DNA of 64,000 nucleotides from Coptis chinensis (Eukaryota > Streptophyta > Magnoliopsida > Ranunculales > Ranunculaceae): NCBI GenBank assembly GCA_015680905.1, contig CM027382.1, positions 10,947,501-11,011,500 of the forward strand. The letters are read 5' to 3'. Below the pieces are notes generated by a model. It was given only the letters and a program-made list of their open reading frames with translations, was not told where the DNA came from and searched no databases. The first letter of the stretch is position 1. Each line of letters opens with the position of its first letter. Below are positions 1 to 10,241 of this stretch, in pieces. A program made the translations under genes and the position numbers.

Positions 1-215
1 GCGATTTTCCACAAATCTGCGAGGTCGGTCCAGTCTGGGATGAAATTTTTCCTTATACTTTCTTCCATGACGCCTTTTTTCCCTGTTTGGACGGACCTGT
101 CTAGGATGGCAATTTTCCGCAAATCTGCGAGGTCGGCCTTCCCTGTCAGGTCGGTCCAATCTGGGATGAAGTTTTTCCTTATACTTTCTTCCGTGACGCC
201 TTCTTTCGGAGGCGT
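1..215. repeat. About 125-bp imperfect direct duplication inside the gag relic
   Basis: The block with GGGATGAAATTTTTCCTTATAC near 36-60 recurs near 161-185 with few changes, followed both times by CTTTCTTCC(A/G)TGACGCC. Shorter versions of the same theme (CTGGGATG, CTAGGATGGC, TTCCCTG) recur up to about 1075. It looks like local tandem duplication in the C-terminal part of a dead gag gene. Confidence 0.6.
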
Positions 216-1362
216 TTGTACCGCCGTTTGTGTTAGCGGCGGCGGCGGTGCTGCTGCTTTCCGGAACCTAGTAACAAAAGTACGTAACTTTTCATCATGT
301 TGTTGCTTGATGTTCAAAAGTGAGTCGACATCCTTTGGCGTCTTGCAATTGTGGCGGAAACGATTAACAAATTGATTTTCTAGTTCATTGTATTGGTGAA
401 TTGATCTTGAAGGCAACTCACTAAACCAGCGTAATGCTTCTCTCTTTAGAGTTGATGGAAAGAGCTTACACATGAGCGGATCATCTCCACCCCATAACAC
501 CAACTTATTTTTGAACGATAGAACATGCAAGCCAGGATCTCCTTCCGACTCATCATAAAGTTCAAAATCGGGTTGTTTGAAGTCGGGATGGTGGTAAGCT
601 TCCTGAATGTCGAGCGAAAACTTATCAAGTACGCCATCATTGACTGTCAAGTTTTTCATTCTTACATCCCTTGACTCTCTATCATTAAGTTCTTTTGCAA
701 TCAACTTTTTCAACTGTTGTTCTGTTAGAGTTAAAGTATTGGCTCGAACAACTAGACACCCCTGTCCTGCCCATGTGGAGAAGGATACCTTCCATTATCT
801 CTTATTAGAGTTAGAGATCTTTGGCGGTACTCACGATTAGCTCCGACCGGTGATTGTCTTTGTCTATCCCTGTAACCAGCCTGTCTAGGCCGGTAGTCTC
901 CCTTGGCCGGGTGGTCGGTATAATTATACCACTTCTCCATGTTTTGTTGCTCTTGTCTGGGATGCTCGCCTTCCCAGTCATGTCAGACATATCTCGGATG
1001 GCGGTCTTCCCTGAAATTGGTTCTTAGAGGTAAATCTTCCATTTGAGATTAGACATGTCTAGGGTAGTAGTTATCCCTGCCAATCCGATTCTCCCCATAA
1101 GTACGGGTAATAGGGTCATTACTCTTAGAGTGTGCACTGGTTATGACTCGTCGTAACTCACGCTCAATTGTATTAGGAGTGGCGGTAGCGGAGGCGGTGG
1201 TGGTTGCACTGCTACAGTCGGATGTTGAGAATTAATCCTACCACTAGGAGAAACTTGATTGTTCAACGGTTCTTGCATTGGCCGATTTGAATTTCGAGGG
1301 TTGCGAGTACTATTAGTAGGAGGAATATGTCGACTATTTGGTTTGCTTCTTGTGCTTACCAT
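1..1362 (-). pseudogene. Retrotransposon gag relic (Ty3/gypsy)
   Basis: A conceptual minus-strand frame from about 650 down to 245 has the plant gypsy gag core: an HxxxFKNKLxLWGGDDPLMCKLFP-like segment, then ALRWFSELPSRSI, QFVNRFRH and a KxxDSLLNIKQxxDEKLRTFVTRFR tail. Upstream, an N-terminal piece starts with ATG at 1362 (MVSTRSKPNSRHIPPTN) and stops at 1141; further stops lie between 750 and 1140. Gag forms the particle that packages element RNA. The core is unmistakable for the family, but this copy cannot be translated through. The exact subfamily is not settled. Confidence 0.7.
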
Positions 1363-1381
1363 CTTGATTGTTTCACATGGT

Positions 1382-1413
1382 CGTGGGTTCGATCCCCACA
1401 GACGGTGCCAATT
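1382..1413 (-). other. Primer binding site with unusually long tRNA match
   Basis: The plus strand reads like a tRNA 3' half ending in CCA: a T-arm GTGGGTTCGATCCCCAC followed by an acceptor strand AGACGGTGCCA. On the element's own (minus) strand this is a PBS beginning TGGCACCGTCTGTGGGG, one base from the LTR start at 1415. Complementarity appears to run through the T-arm, longer than the usual 12-18 bases. The tRNA identity was not established. Confidence 0.7.
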
Positions 1414-1414
1414 A

Positions 1415-2000
1415 TGTTTCGGCAGTAAACTACTTCATCACAACGAGAGCAATGGTAAAGAACACACTAAGAAACAGAGGAATTTGATGTTGGGGGAGAT
1501 GAAACTGAACCAAATAATGGCTGCCTACGTACCCAAGATCTATTCTCTAGGGATCAAGTTTCCACATAGTTCCTTATGAAAAATAATGTGGTATTTATAT
1601 TGGTAGAGTAGAGAATCCTTGTAGCTCAAGTAATCTTGTTGCTTGAGTAATTGTGATAGAATATAACTGTCAACTGATAATTATCTCTTTGATAAGAAAT
1701 GAATCTGGACATAAATCAATGTATATTAGTGGCAAGCCATGTGGCTAAGGTTCAGCCTTAGACACATGAGTTAATGGGCATGTACATTGATCCATGATAT
1801 TGCGAATTGGGCTTTAGCCCTGTTGATTAAATGAATAAAATAGAGACCCCTACTAATGGACGTTTGCCACTAATAAAAGAATGATGGAGAACACGTGTTC
1901 TCCATCCATCCGATAAAAGAATTTACAATGTTCATAAAAATACGCTGTAAGTGCAGGAGAGTAAATTTCATCAAAACTTACCATTAGAGATTGTCACCCT
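1415..2000 (-). repeat. 5' LTR of the left-edge gypsy element (inner boundary certain)
   Basis: It begins (plus orientation) TGTTTCGGCAG directly after the PBS. It holds CTGCCTACGTACCC at about 1520, the reverse complement of a leader motif also seen in the 14424-29141 element and, as a variant, at 56510. A TATA box lies 70 bases further out. I could not fix the CA terminus. The right end given is approximate. Confidence 0.5.
1591..1600 (-). promoter_or_regulatory. TATA box of the left-edge LTR
   Basis: ATATAAATAC on the minus strand lies about 180 bases upstream of the PBS, the expected place for the U3 promoter. Transcription would start near 1565 and run left into gag. Confidence 0.45.
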
Positions 2001-2173
2001 ACTTGTATGATCATTTCGTGAAACCAAGATCCGTACGTGTTGCTCGAGAACAAATCTTCGAAAGACTGCTCCGGTATGAGTGTAAGAGAGTTCATATCAA
2101 ACAACACACTCTAGAGCTGCTAGAAATAACCTCGGAAGAAGCCACAAATAAAAAGCAGAAGTGAAAGTGCTAC

Positions 2174-2395
2174 AAAGGCCAAGGCGCGGGGCGCGCTCGA
2201 GAATTGGATTTGTTGGGCTCGGGGCGCGCTCTTGTCTTGCTCAACTTCTAGGCACTTTAGCGTGGGGCGCACTTGGAATTTGCCTATGAAGGACGCGGGG
2301 CACGCTCTTGTCTTGCTCGACTTCCAAGCACTTTAGCGTGGGGCGCGCTTGGAATTTGCCTATGAAGGGCGTGGGGCACGCTCCGTGTACTGTGT
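2174..2395. repeat. GC-rich leader repeats (GCGGGGCGCGCTT type)
   Basis: Several copies of a roughly 60-80 bp unit contain G(C/T)GGGGCGCGCT, with spacers such as TTGGAATTTGCCTATGAAGG. They stand out against AT-rich surroundings. The same family of repeats occurs at 8405-8610 and 39040-39320, just inside the PBS of two gag-protease elements, so this piece likely derives from a related element. Confidence 0.6.
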
Positions 2396-2474
2396 GTGCT
2401 CTGACTTGGAAAGTGAGAGATAACAATGAGAGGTGCAAGGTGAGAGGTGTGGTATGGAGTGTAGAGTGAACCAA

Positions 2475-2484
2475 GTATTTATAG
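2475..2484 (-). promoter_or_regulatory. TATA box of an unassigned LTR or leader
   Basis: CTATAAATAC on the minus strand is followed about 30 bases downstream by a pyrimidine-rich start region and then the GC-rich repeats. It resembles an LTR promoter, but neither end of an LTR was found here, so the parent element is unknown. Confidence 0.4.
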
Positions 2485-2968
2485 AGGTTTAGTTTCTTAA
2501 TCGAGTTCCACAAGTTGCTTAGATTGTTAAGGCAACTTGATGGAAACAGAATATTTCTAAAACCAAATTCATTATTCCAAAAACAAACCTAATAGCTTAA
2601 TTGTTTGAATTTAAAATAGCAACCTCCCAATTCCATTCCTTAAATTTTCACCACTCCCACACTAGCTAATCCTAGCTACACCAAAATAGTAACATTCTCA
2701 CAACTTGTAACAAATACTTCCAAACGGTGGATAGAGTAAACAAAACAATGCTAAACCATTAATGCCACCCCCAAACAAATCGGGAAGGTGGGATTAATGA
2801 AAAACAATAGCATGCTTGGACAATAATTTAATTAAACTTAAAATTATACTAACAACCAAATATTAGACCACAATTACATAATTCAAAATGAACCACTTAA
2901 CTAAACAACTAAAAATAAACTTCTACTAAAAACTAGGGAAAAAAAATCCTAAACACAATACAACTAAA

Positions 2969-4079
2969 CTACGAGCCACGAGATGAGGATGGTTCCGAGT
3001 CATCAATCCTACGTCGATGACGCTCATGACTCTCAGACTCGTCAAAAGTAGATATCTGATAGGGTGGCAAGCGTCGTAGAACTTCCACTTGGAACTTCCG
3101 CTGACTCTCTAGATATGCGTTCATGGATTCCTCATGCTCCTTATCATGCTGGACTAGGGTCTCCATGGTAGCTTGGAGCTCTCGGTTACTAGCACTGAGC
3201 TCCTTAAAATTCTAATGGATATTCACGTGCCTAGTCCGCAGATCCACACAAATGGTATTAAGAGAACGCATGCCACGATGAAGCAATGCCATGCGTTCTA
3301 CATCAGAAGTGCCTTTTCCAAAGCATCGACCTCAAAACATGTTGTATCTTCCTCATCATCATCCGAATCAACAACCTTATTCTCAGGCAACCACCACGTC
3401 TTCTGAATACATTCCTAATAAATCTTTGCATTGGAATGCAACTTCAACATAATCCGATCAGTTTTCGGAACAACACCAAATAACAGCATGAGCTTAGTAA
3501 TCAATATAGGGTAGGGTGCAAAATGGCTTCCAACGCCTCTAATCTTATTTAACACAAAGTAGAGGATGCAAAATTTATACATCTTCTCCTACAATACCCA
3601 CAGAACGTGCAGACAGTTCAAATTGATATCACTGACTTTTGAGGTGCCAATGATGTTCTTACCAACCCACTAGAGCTACAGCCAGCTTGGTTGGTTCTCA
3701 GAGACGACTGTCAAACATAATGCGATCTCGCATTGTACTCTCCTTCCAAAATAGTCTCTCTCATCAATGCCTCTATTCCACCCCACTGCGATTCCTGTAC
3801 TGTGATTACGAGGTTATGTCTTGATTCCACTTCCATAATCCTAGACATCATATCCGTACAAACTTCTCTCCTCGTCCCATTCACCTTCACAAAAATCCTC
3901 TTACCCTAAATTTCCATCTTCTTGTAAAAATACAAAACCAAATCCGGGTGGTAAAAATCATTCTCCTTATACCAAAACTTCTGCCATTTCCTACGCCTCA
4001 TCTCATCACCATAAAAGGGGGAAAATTGGTCGAAGGTGAAAACTTGTTCGGGAAGAATTTTGTGATTTTTAGCGGCCAT
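2969..4079 (-). pseudogene. Accessory ORF relic of Athila/Tat-type retroelements (plant transposon protein-like)
   Basis: A minus-strand reading starts at ATG 4079 (MAAKNHKILPEQVFTFDQF), passes a KFWYKENDFYHPDLVLYFYKK segment and RIFVKVNGTRREV, and ends 2969 after an acidic and Arg/Ser-rich tail (SHERHRRRIDD). At least two stops and a frame shift interrupt it. The layout resembles the extra ORF found downstream of pol in many Athila/Tat elements and often annotated as putative plant transposon protein. That assignment rests on general resemblance, with no strict motif. Upstream, 4081-4300 is a CT-rich leader on the minus strand. Confidence 0.45.
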
Positions 4080-4399
4080 TGAGGTTTTTGAATTCGAAAA
4101 TGGGGTTAGGGTAAGGTGGGGGAGAGGTAATGAACCAAGAAAACGAAATTTGGTTTGAGTGGAGTGGGTGTGCTATTTTTTTTTCGCTCGAACTGATGGA
4201 AGCGTGGAGTGAAGAAGATGAACGCGAAGGGTTTTTGGTTGTTTTGGAGACTCACGTGCGAGGCACGTGACTGCGAGGTTTTGGGCCCAAGCCCAAACAA
4301 ATTCGAAAAATGCCCATTTTGTCTTTATGCGCGCAAACTTAAAACTGAAATTCTCGATTCGTTAATGGTCCGATTTTTGCGAATGAGCTATTAAAATGA

Positions 4400-5315
4400 T
4401 CAGCAAAGATTGTACAATCTAATGATCCATAAAAATCTCAAATCTAACCTTGGTTGACATATAAGAAAATGGAAAAAGCTTTGTAGTGTGTGCATGACAT
4501 AAGTTATGTGATCAAATGAAATATAAATTTATAGATATTGTCAACCTGAATCAAAATACGACTATACGGCATAAACAATAAGAATAGAAAGTTGAGAGAT
4601 CAAGAAAAGGAAAGATCAAACACCCCACCCACAAACAAATTTTAGACAACATAGTTTAAAAAATTTGTTTAAAAATGTGGGTCTTTTAAAGTGAGATTCC
4701 CAAGACTTGCTAGGTTACTATTTTTATGGTTTTCTTTATTTTTTTACTTTTAATGAATACGGATTAATATAAGGGAAAACAATAAAGCAATAAAGTCATA
4801 ATTCACACCATAGAGAAACATGACTTAAAAATCGAGAAAACATGCAAGAGTGGAAAACGTGAATTATGTTAAATGTGGACTTAGGATCCGGTACTTACAA
4901 CCACACACTCTAGAGGGAGAGCTCGATTACCTGAATGATGAACTTACCAAAATATAAGATTGGAATGGAGTACACCGAAGAATGAAATAAGTATTTTATA
5001 GTCATATACTCAAGACTTTATCTAAAACATGTGTATATAATGAACATACAATTTACCATATATCAATAACCAAAATAGTTGTGGATCGTTTCATAAATAA
5101 TGATCACAGGAAACACACCCAAGCACAATCAAACACTATGATTTCCCAAAACATGGCCTAGCGGGATGAGAGTGAATACTTATGGATCTAGAACTTAACC
5201 TAGCATGCAAAGTCTTCTTTTTCCACCAATGAAAGGGTGGCCAAGTGAATGATCGTAAAAAAATGGATGGTTGTGGAAGATGTGGTGGATATAGATGAAT
5301 TTTAAAAGTAAGGAA
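4400..5315. other. Non-coding 3' block shared with sibling elements
   Basis: No reading frame is supported. The segment 4620-5240 aligns by eye with 35710-36050: a CCCACCCACAAAC polypurine-like site (minus strand), then GGGTCTTTTAAAGTGAGATT, TTGTGGATCGTTTCATAAAT and ATGGATCTAGAACTTAACC. The pol-bearing element also has a GTCTTTTAAAGTCAGATT copy near 48980. It is probably the 3' untranslated region of this retroelement family. Confidence 0.55.
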
Positions 5316-6776
5316 TTAAAAAAAAGAGAATGTGGTTTTAGCATCAAACTCATTTGTGGCATGGGATATTATCACACATCGGAACATGAAGATATCGGAT
5401 GACACTTTAGGTAGTAGTTTCTTACTAGGAGAGTTTAGAAAATCATGAAGCACAATAGAAACAAGAGGGTCAAGTGGAAACTCAAGGTTCCTTTGAAAAG
5501 GTGGAGGGCAGGGAACATTGATGGAAGGTGAATGAGTGACAAGATAATGTGAGGTATGTGAATGGTACTCAGCTAGAGCTCTCAGGTCTATATTATCCGA
5601 AGTTTTTAGATATGCAAGACATTCTTCAATAGGTGGGTTAGAAGAATCACTGGGATAGTGGGTGAAAAATTCTTCTTCTGTCATGGCCTCAATGTTGGAA
5701 CTTCCGAAGGAAAGAAATTGGTGCATCTGATTATCAGGAAATGTATTGTCGAAATAATCTTGAGCTAAGATTTTAATCATACTAACCTCTCCATCGATAG
5801 TCGTATCTGGGAACTGTTGCAACGTTTTAAAAACATTTACCTCAATAGAAAGATAGCCAAAGGACAAGGACATCAAACCATCGTGGCAGTTTATGAGCGC
5901 GTTGGCAGTAGCCAAGAAGGGACGCCCTAAAATAATAGGAACAGAGTCGTTAGCGACTTCTGTGTCGAGGATCACGAAGTCGGCTGGGTAATAAAATTTT
6001 TTAACCTTAACCAACACGTTTTCAACCACACCCTTAGGATACTTAATAGAACGATCAGCTAATTGCAATGTCATTTTAGTTGGTTGCATCTCTTGTAGAC
6101 CTATTTGTTTATAGAGATAATAAGGGAGTAAGTTAACACTCGCCCCCAGGTCTAATAGAGTAGTTGTCGTGTGAGTATCCCCTAAGGTGCATTGTACAGT
6201 AGGATGACTAGGGTCCTTGTACTTAATGATTCCATTATGTTCAGATAAAGTTGGAGATTCTTCAGTTAAAAAAGCATCTTTAGGAATATTTGTTTTACGC
6301 CTAGTAGTGCATAACTCTTTTAGAAACTTAGCATGTTGTGGTAACTTTTTAATAGCTTCGAGAAAAGGTAGGTTTATCATTAGATTTTTAAAAACTTCCC
6401 TAATCTCATCAAAATTTGTATCCTTGTTTAACATGGCTAATCTCTGGAGAAACGGTAGTTTCTCTCTATATTTAGCATATGGATCAACAGGATGTTTAAC
6501 CTTGGCCTTTTGTTTCTTAGGTTGTGGTTTAACTAGTACCTCTACAAGGGTAGGACCTTCAGTTTCTATTTTGGTATCTAGTAAGTTTTCATTTGTTATG
6601 ACTAATGGTGGTGTAACAACGGGCATAGTTACGGCGTTATCAACCACTTTGCCAGAACGGAGAATGGTGATAACATTTAACTCACCTACATTTCTATTTT
6701 CATTACTAGTATTACCGGTTACCTCAAAGGTTGTGTTTGGTGTTTTAGGATTAGATATAGCTTGACTTGGAAACAC
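5316..6776 (-). CDS. Retroelement aspartic protease with long flanking domains (486-codon open frame)
   Basis: The open frame has a basic/acidic linker (residues 30-110), a conserved helical segment with NLMINLPFLEAIKKLPQHAKF (131-151), then a retropepsin core with active-site LDLGASVNLLP at about 208-218, LQLADRSIKYPKGVVE, and the second signature VPIILGRPFLATANALINC. About 180 residues follow, ending IFMFRCVIISHATNEF. The C-terminal block is also present in the sibling at 36112-36663. The catalytic Asp is intact, so the enzyme could mature gag if expressed. No RT follows, whereas autonomous relatives continue into pol. The first ATG was used; in life this is probably fused to gag, from which stops and frame shifts now separate it. 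Confidence 0.75.
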   Translation of the reverse strand: MFPSQAISNPKTPNTTFEVTGNTSNENRNVGELNVITILRSGKVVDNAVTMPVVTPPLVITNENLLDTKIETEGPTLVEVLVKPQPKKQKAKVKHPVDPYAKYREKLPFLQRLAMLNKDTNFDEIREVFKNLMINLPFLEAIKKLPQHAKFLKELCTTRRKTNIPKDAFLTEESPTLSEHNGIIKYKDPSHPTVQCTLGDTHTTTTLLDLGASVNLLPYYLYKQIGLQEMQPTKMTLQLADRSIKYPKGVVENVLVKVKKFYYPADFVILDTEVANDSVPIILGRPFLATANALINCHDGLMSLSFGYLSIEVNVFKTLQQFPDTTIDGEVSMIKILAQDYFDNTFPDNQMHQFLSFGSSNIEAMTEEEFFTHYPSDSSNPPIEECLAYLKTSDNIDLRALAEYHSHTSHYLVTHSPSINVPCPPPFQRNLEFPLDPLVSIVLHDFLNSPSKKLLPKVSSDIFMFRCVIISHATNEFDAKTTFSFF

Positions 6777-6978
6777 ACCTTTTGGTTGTACTTTCTCTTG
6801 GATTAACTACTGTAAGGAATGTTGGATAGACTGTAAAATCTATTGTTGGGTTTGCATGAAGGCATCGAAATGATCCGGTTGTGGATGTGGAGTTGCTACA
6901 GGTGGTGTGACAGGAATTATCTCACGTTGATTATTAATAGGTGGGTTGTGATAGTTATTATTAACCAGAACAATACCT

Positions 6979-7020
6979 CTATTATTATTATAATTATTAT
7001 TGTTATAATTATTATAATTA
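6979..7020. repeat. ATT/AAT-rich microsatellite in gag
   Basis: ATTATTATTATAATTATTATTG-like sequence encodes a run of Asn and Tyr in the gag frame. The sibling element lacks it. Confidence 0.7.
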
Positions 7021-7411
7021 CCTTGTCCTTGTCGTGGTGGAGCTTGGTTGTAGTTGTTCACTGGCCTAACATTTTGATTATTAAACCCTGGAGGTGTAAC
7101 TTATTGATTATTTCGCCAACCGAAGTTTGGGTTTTGTCGCCAAGGTGCGTTAGGTTTGTTATTAATGGAACAAACATTGTCCGACTGTGATGGTTGTTGT
7201 TCATAGGCGAGAGGACAATAGGAGTCGGGATGCTCAGGACTCAAACATAAATTAAATAGAATAGAGTTGACATTGCTAAACAGAAATAGCTTCTACCTTT
7301 TTAGTGAGGGATTCAATTAGAGTTTTAAACTCAGGATTAGATTTAACCTCAAACATACTAGCAGCCTTAACTGTTGAAGAAGAACTAGCGGAGTGGGGGA
7401 TATCGTCACTA

Positions 7412-7430
7412 CCCCCCCCCCCCCCCCCCC
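7412..7430. repeat. 19-base poly-C run
   Basis: An uninterrupted C tract follows ATCGTCACTA and precedes AAGTTATTATT. The sibling element has only CCTCCCC at this point, so this is an expansion, real or artefactual, in the gag relic. Confidence 0.85.
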
Positions 7431-8404
7431 AAGTTATTATTACGCTTTGTTTGATCTTCTAAAAGCCCATAAGCCTCTGAGGCTCCTTTACTGAGGAAAC
7501 TACCCCCATTAATTATATCAAGAACCTCTTTATGATGGTGTAAAAGCCTCTTGAAAAAGGCACGAACTAACGTGTCTTTCACAAGGTTATGATGTGGACA
7601 CTCTATAAGAAGATCATTGAAACAATTCCAGGCCTCTAAAAAGGATTCATGAGGATTCTGGTGGAAAAAATGAATCTTGTAAAGTATTTCATCTGTCTTC
7701 AGTGGTGGGCAAAACTGTTCCATAAATAATTGAACAAGTTTGACCCATGAGTCCACAGAATTAGGTGCTTGGGCAGTTAACCAAGATGTCGCCTTGTCGA
7801 CTAGGGTGAAAAGAAACACCCTCAGTTTAATTTGTTCAGCGCCTACCGTAGGATGATAGAATGTGGTAAAAACTTGTTCAATCCTACGCATATGCTGATA
7901 AGGCTTCTCATGGTCTAACCCATGAAAAATTGGAAACAAATTAAATATATTCGGGGGGATTTGGAAATTCCCCACTAGGTTCTGCAAAAATAATGCAAGA
8001 CTTAGGGATATCATTCAGGACTTTGTAAAAGTCAGAGAGAGGAGTCTCTCTTTCTTCAGCCATTGATTCAGGTGTAATGTGTGGTATACTAGATAGGTGT
8101 GTGCGTTGACATTCACGATAGATTACGTTAGACATTTTTTCCTTACCTGACCTTAATCTCATGCAAGGCTAAGTCCAATGTTAAAAAAACACGACAATAG
8201 TCAAAACAACCCTGATATGCTAGAATAAATCCTCTAACAGGAGAGGCGAGGAGTGGAAGAAGGAGTACCTGAATGTCTCCTTGCTACGCGTTTGAATAGC
8301 ATCTTGTATACATGATTTCAGTGTATTCAAGAAGATAGCAACACTGAATAACTTGAACAAATGAAAGTTTGAACGAACCTGTGAAATCGGGCTTATTCAG
8401 AAGA

Positions 8405-8610
8405 GGGCGCGGGGCGCGCTTGTAATTAGCCTAAGCAGGGTGCGAGGCACGTTCTTGCCTTGGAAGATGTCCAAGCACTTTGGCGCGGGGCGCGATTCAA
8501 ATTGGTCTTAAACAGGCGTGGGGCGCGCTCTTGCCTTGGACGATGTGCAGGCACTTTGGAGCGGGTGCGCTTCAAATTGGTCTAAAATGGGCACGGGGAG
8601 CGCTCTTGTA
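8405..8610. repeat. GC-rich leader repeats
   Basis: Three to four degenerate copies of a unit with GCGCGGGGCGCG and TTGCCTTGGA lie between the gag start and the PBS. They match the repeats at 2174-2395 and 39040-39320 in type and position. Confidence 0.65.
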
Positions 8611-8738
8611 TTTCTGCGAAAAATATCTGTTTTTGAACCAAACAAACACAGTTAGAACCAAACAAGGGTGGGTGGGTTTAATGGGATTTTGGTAGGATTA
8701 ATACAACTAAAGGAAATGAAGCTAAACAAAACTAAGAC

Positions 8739-8751
8739 GGCAGCGACACCA
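8739..8751 (-). other. Primer binding site TGGTGTCGCTGCC
   Basis: It sits two bases from the LTR start at 8754. It differs by two bases from the sibling PBS TGGCGCCGCTGCC, which fits the C-to-T or G-to-A drift seen elsewhere. The type resembles the tRNA-Asp-like PBS reported for Athila elements. Confidence 0.75.
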
Positions 8752-8753
8752 TT

Positions 8754-10092
8754 TGATAAATGAAAAACGATAGTTTTACCTACTCTTAACTCGTTATGCT
8801 ATGAATAAGTAAAACTAAATGATGTTTACGATATATGATCAAAGTTCTACTCTCGTTATCATTCAATATGTGGAGTAGAGAATTCGTTTCACTCCTAGCT
8901 CGTTTAGATGTAACATTTCCTAGTTTAATTAATTATAACAAAATAATGAGAGTAACGTAATAAAATTATGCTAAGATAGTGATTTAACTAATTTAGATGT
9001 TATGATTTAAGCTACGACAATTCAATATTACGATGTGAATATGGGAAAGAATTAGGGGGATTTGATTCCACCTTGAATTCAACTTAATAAACTAGCATAG
9101 ATTTGTTGTAATCCTAATATTTATGTTTTCACATAAAGATTGGGTTTTTCTAATCCATAATTATTCATGGCAATCTCTGCCAACTAATAATTAGCATGTG
9201 AAGCAATTTAAACCTATTCTCATGGTGAATTAACTACCTTCTAGAGTGGAATAGATTTTATTTCAACTACTTCTGCACTAACACAATCAAGTTTTCATCA
9301 AAGCTTCCTCAAACCCCTTTAATAGAGGTTTTAGCTTCGATTCATCAAACAATCATTAATAAATGAATAATAAGAAAACATCTTTGAAGAAATGTAAAAT
9401 TACTTTATTAGTCAAATGAAAAAGAGTCTAATGATTTGAAACTTTATTAAAAATTAAGTACTGACTAATTAATTAAGTCTAATCTATATTATGAATCTAA
9501 TCTAGGTTGTCATAAGAGTTTGGCCTTTGTCCTCTTTATATAGAAGAGGCTAGGTCTAAAAATTCATACATGGGCTTTGGAGCCATGTTTTGGGTCATAA
9601 AATCGAGCCCAAAACTTGATTACTTCGGTCCAAAAGGGGTTTCTCTATTAGAAATTACTGTAACAGCCTTTTCGTCTACTTTTACTCCTATGATTGGGTC
9701 AAGACTTAGACTATTAGAAAGCTCTTTCCGAGCTGGTCGTTTTGACATATGATAGGTCCAATTCCGAGGTCTGAGTCCAAAGATACGGCATTCGGAAGTT
9801 CTGCTGACTTTTATGTGCTATTTCTGTCCGCGTTGACTTTGACTTTTCAGCTTTGACCAGGCTTTAAAAAAACTTTTTCTCCTTGAATCTTGGACTTTAA
9901 TCATAGAACTTCTTAGCAACCAACCTTTGCTCCTTTATCTCGCAAAAGGGACACATTTCTGTACATAATTAATTCCAATGCCTGAAATATATAAAAGCAC
10001 ATAAACATCACTACCTCTTATTTATTAATCACATAATTGATCTAAAAGCAATATTGTTAAGGGGTTAAAACTATAGTTTTGGGCTCTTATCA
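8754..10092 (-). repeat. 5' LTR of the pol-less element (1339 bp)
   Basis: It runs TGATAAATG to GGGCTCTTATCA in plus orientation. The last 500 bases (GGGCTTTGGAGCCATG, AGCTTTGACCAGGCTTTAAA, TTTATCTCGCAAAAGGGACAC) match the LTRs at 32798, 40118 and the solo LTR at 45125. A minus-strand TATA box CTATATAAAGAGG lies at 9531-9543, upstream of the leader. The right end abuts the intron of the PB1-like gene. Confidence 0.8.
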
Positions 10093-10241
10093 TTTTCGAT
10101 AACGCTTATATTGTACTTCTGACATAACATGTATACTTATTCAGGAAACCTAAGATACTGTCCTACCATGCTTTAAAGTGCCTCTCTAATCTCCTCTTAT
10201 ACAGGTAAAAAAACTGCCATAAACCAGAATAACGCACTTAC

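Larger units (their letters stand above)
1..2000 (-). mobile_element. 5' part of a decayed Ty3/gypsy LTR retrotransposon, running off the left edge
   Basis: Read on the minus strand the order is LTR, primer binding site, then a gag-like reading frame broken by stops that leaves the window at base 1. The LTR starts (plus orientation, TG) at 1415; its other end is not resolved and 2000 is a guess. A TATA box and the plant LTR leader motif CGTAGGCAGCC lie in the LTR where U3/R would be expected. Protease and pol would lie outside the window. The second LTR is absent, so no target duplication can be tested. Confidence 0.6.
6777..8162 (-). pseudogene. gag of the pol-less element, frameshifted
   Basis: The usual start is probably at 8063 (MAEERETPLSDFYKVLND), inside a slightly longer frame from 8162. 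A one-base insertion near 7980 (CTAGGTTCTGC here, CTAGGTCTGC in the sibling) shifts the frame. The gag core then follows: FHGLDHEKPYQHMRRIE, DKATSWLTAQAPNSVDSW, QFCPPLKTDEI, QNPHESFLEAWNCFNDLL and ECPHHNL. The frame then runs into a poly-G tract (minus strand) at 7412-7430. An Asn-rich low-complexity part (6840-7061) follows before the protease frame. Gag makes the particle; this copy is broken. Confidence 0.75.
2969..10092 (-). mobile_element. Pol-less gag-protease LTR element (Athila/Tat-type), left end unresolved
   Basis: Minus-strand order: 5' LTR (8754-10092), PBS, GC-rich leader, gag, aspartic protease, non-coding block (4620-5315), accessory ORF relic. Reverse transcriptase, RNase H and integrase are missing. 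The stretch from protease through 4620 matches the complete sibling element at 32798-41309. No 3' LTR was recognised at the left, so the element is truncated, or its end has been overwritten by another insertion. The left coordinate given is only the end of the accessory relic. Confidence 0.6.

Noticed and set aside
40..375. 111-codon plus-strand protein
   Set aside because: It is antisense to the gag relic and consists of a duplicated segment.
1379..1413. Possible tRNA gene (T-arm and CCA end)
   Set aside because: Only the 3' half is present, CCA is encoded, and it abuts an LTR start; it is a primer binding site.
6217..6765. 182-codon plus-strand frame
   Set aside because: It is the antisense shadow of the protease frame at 5316-6776; the same shadow recurs at 36917-37252.
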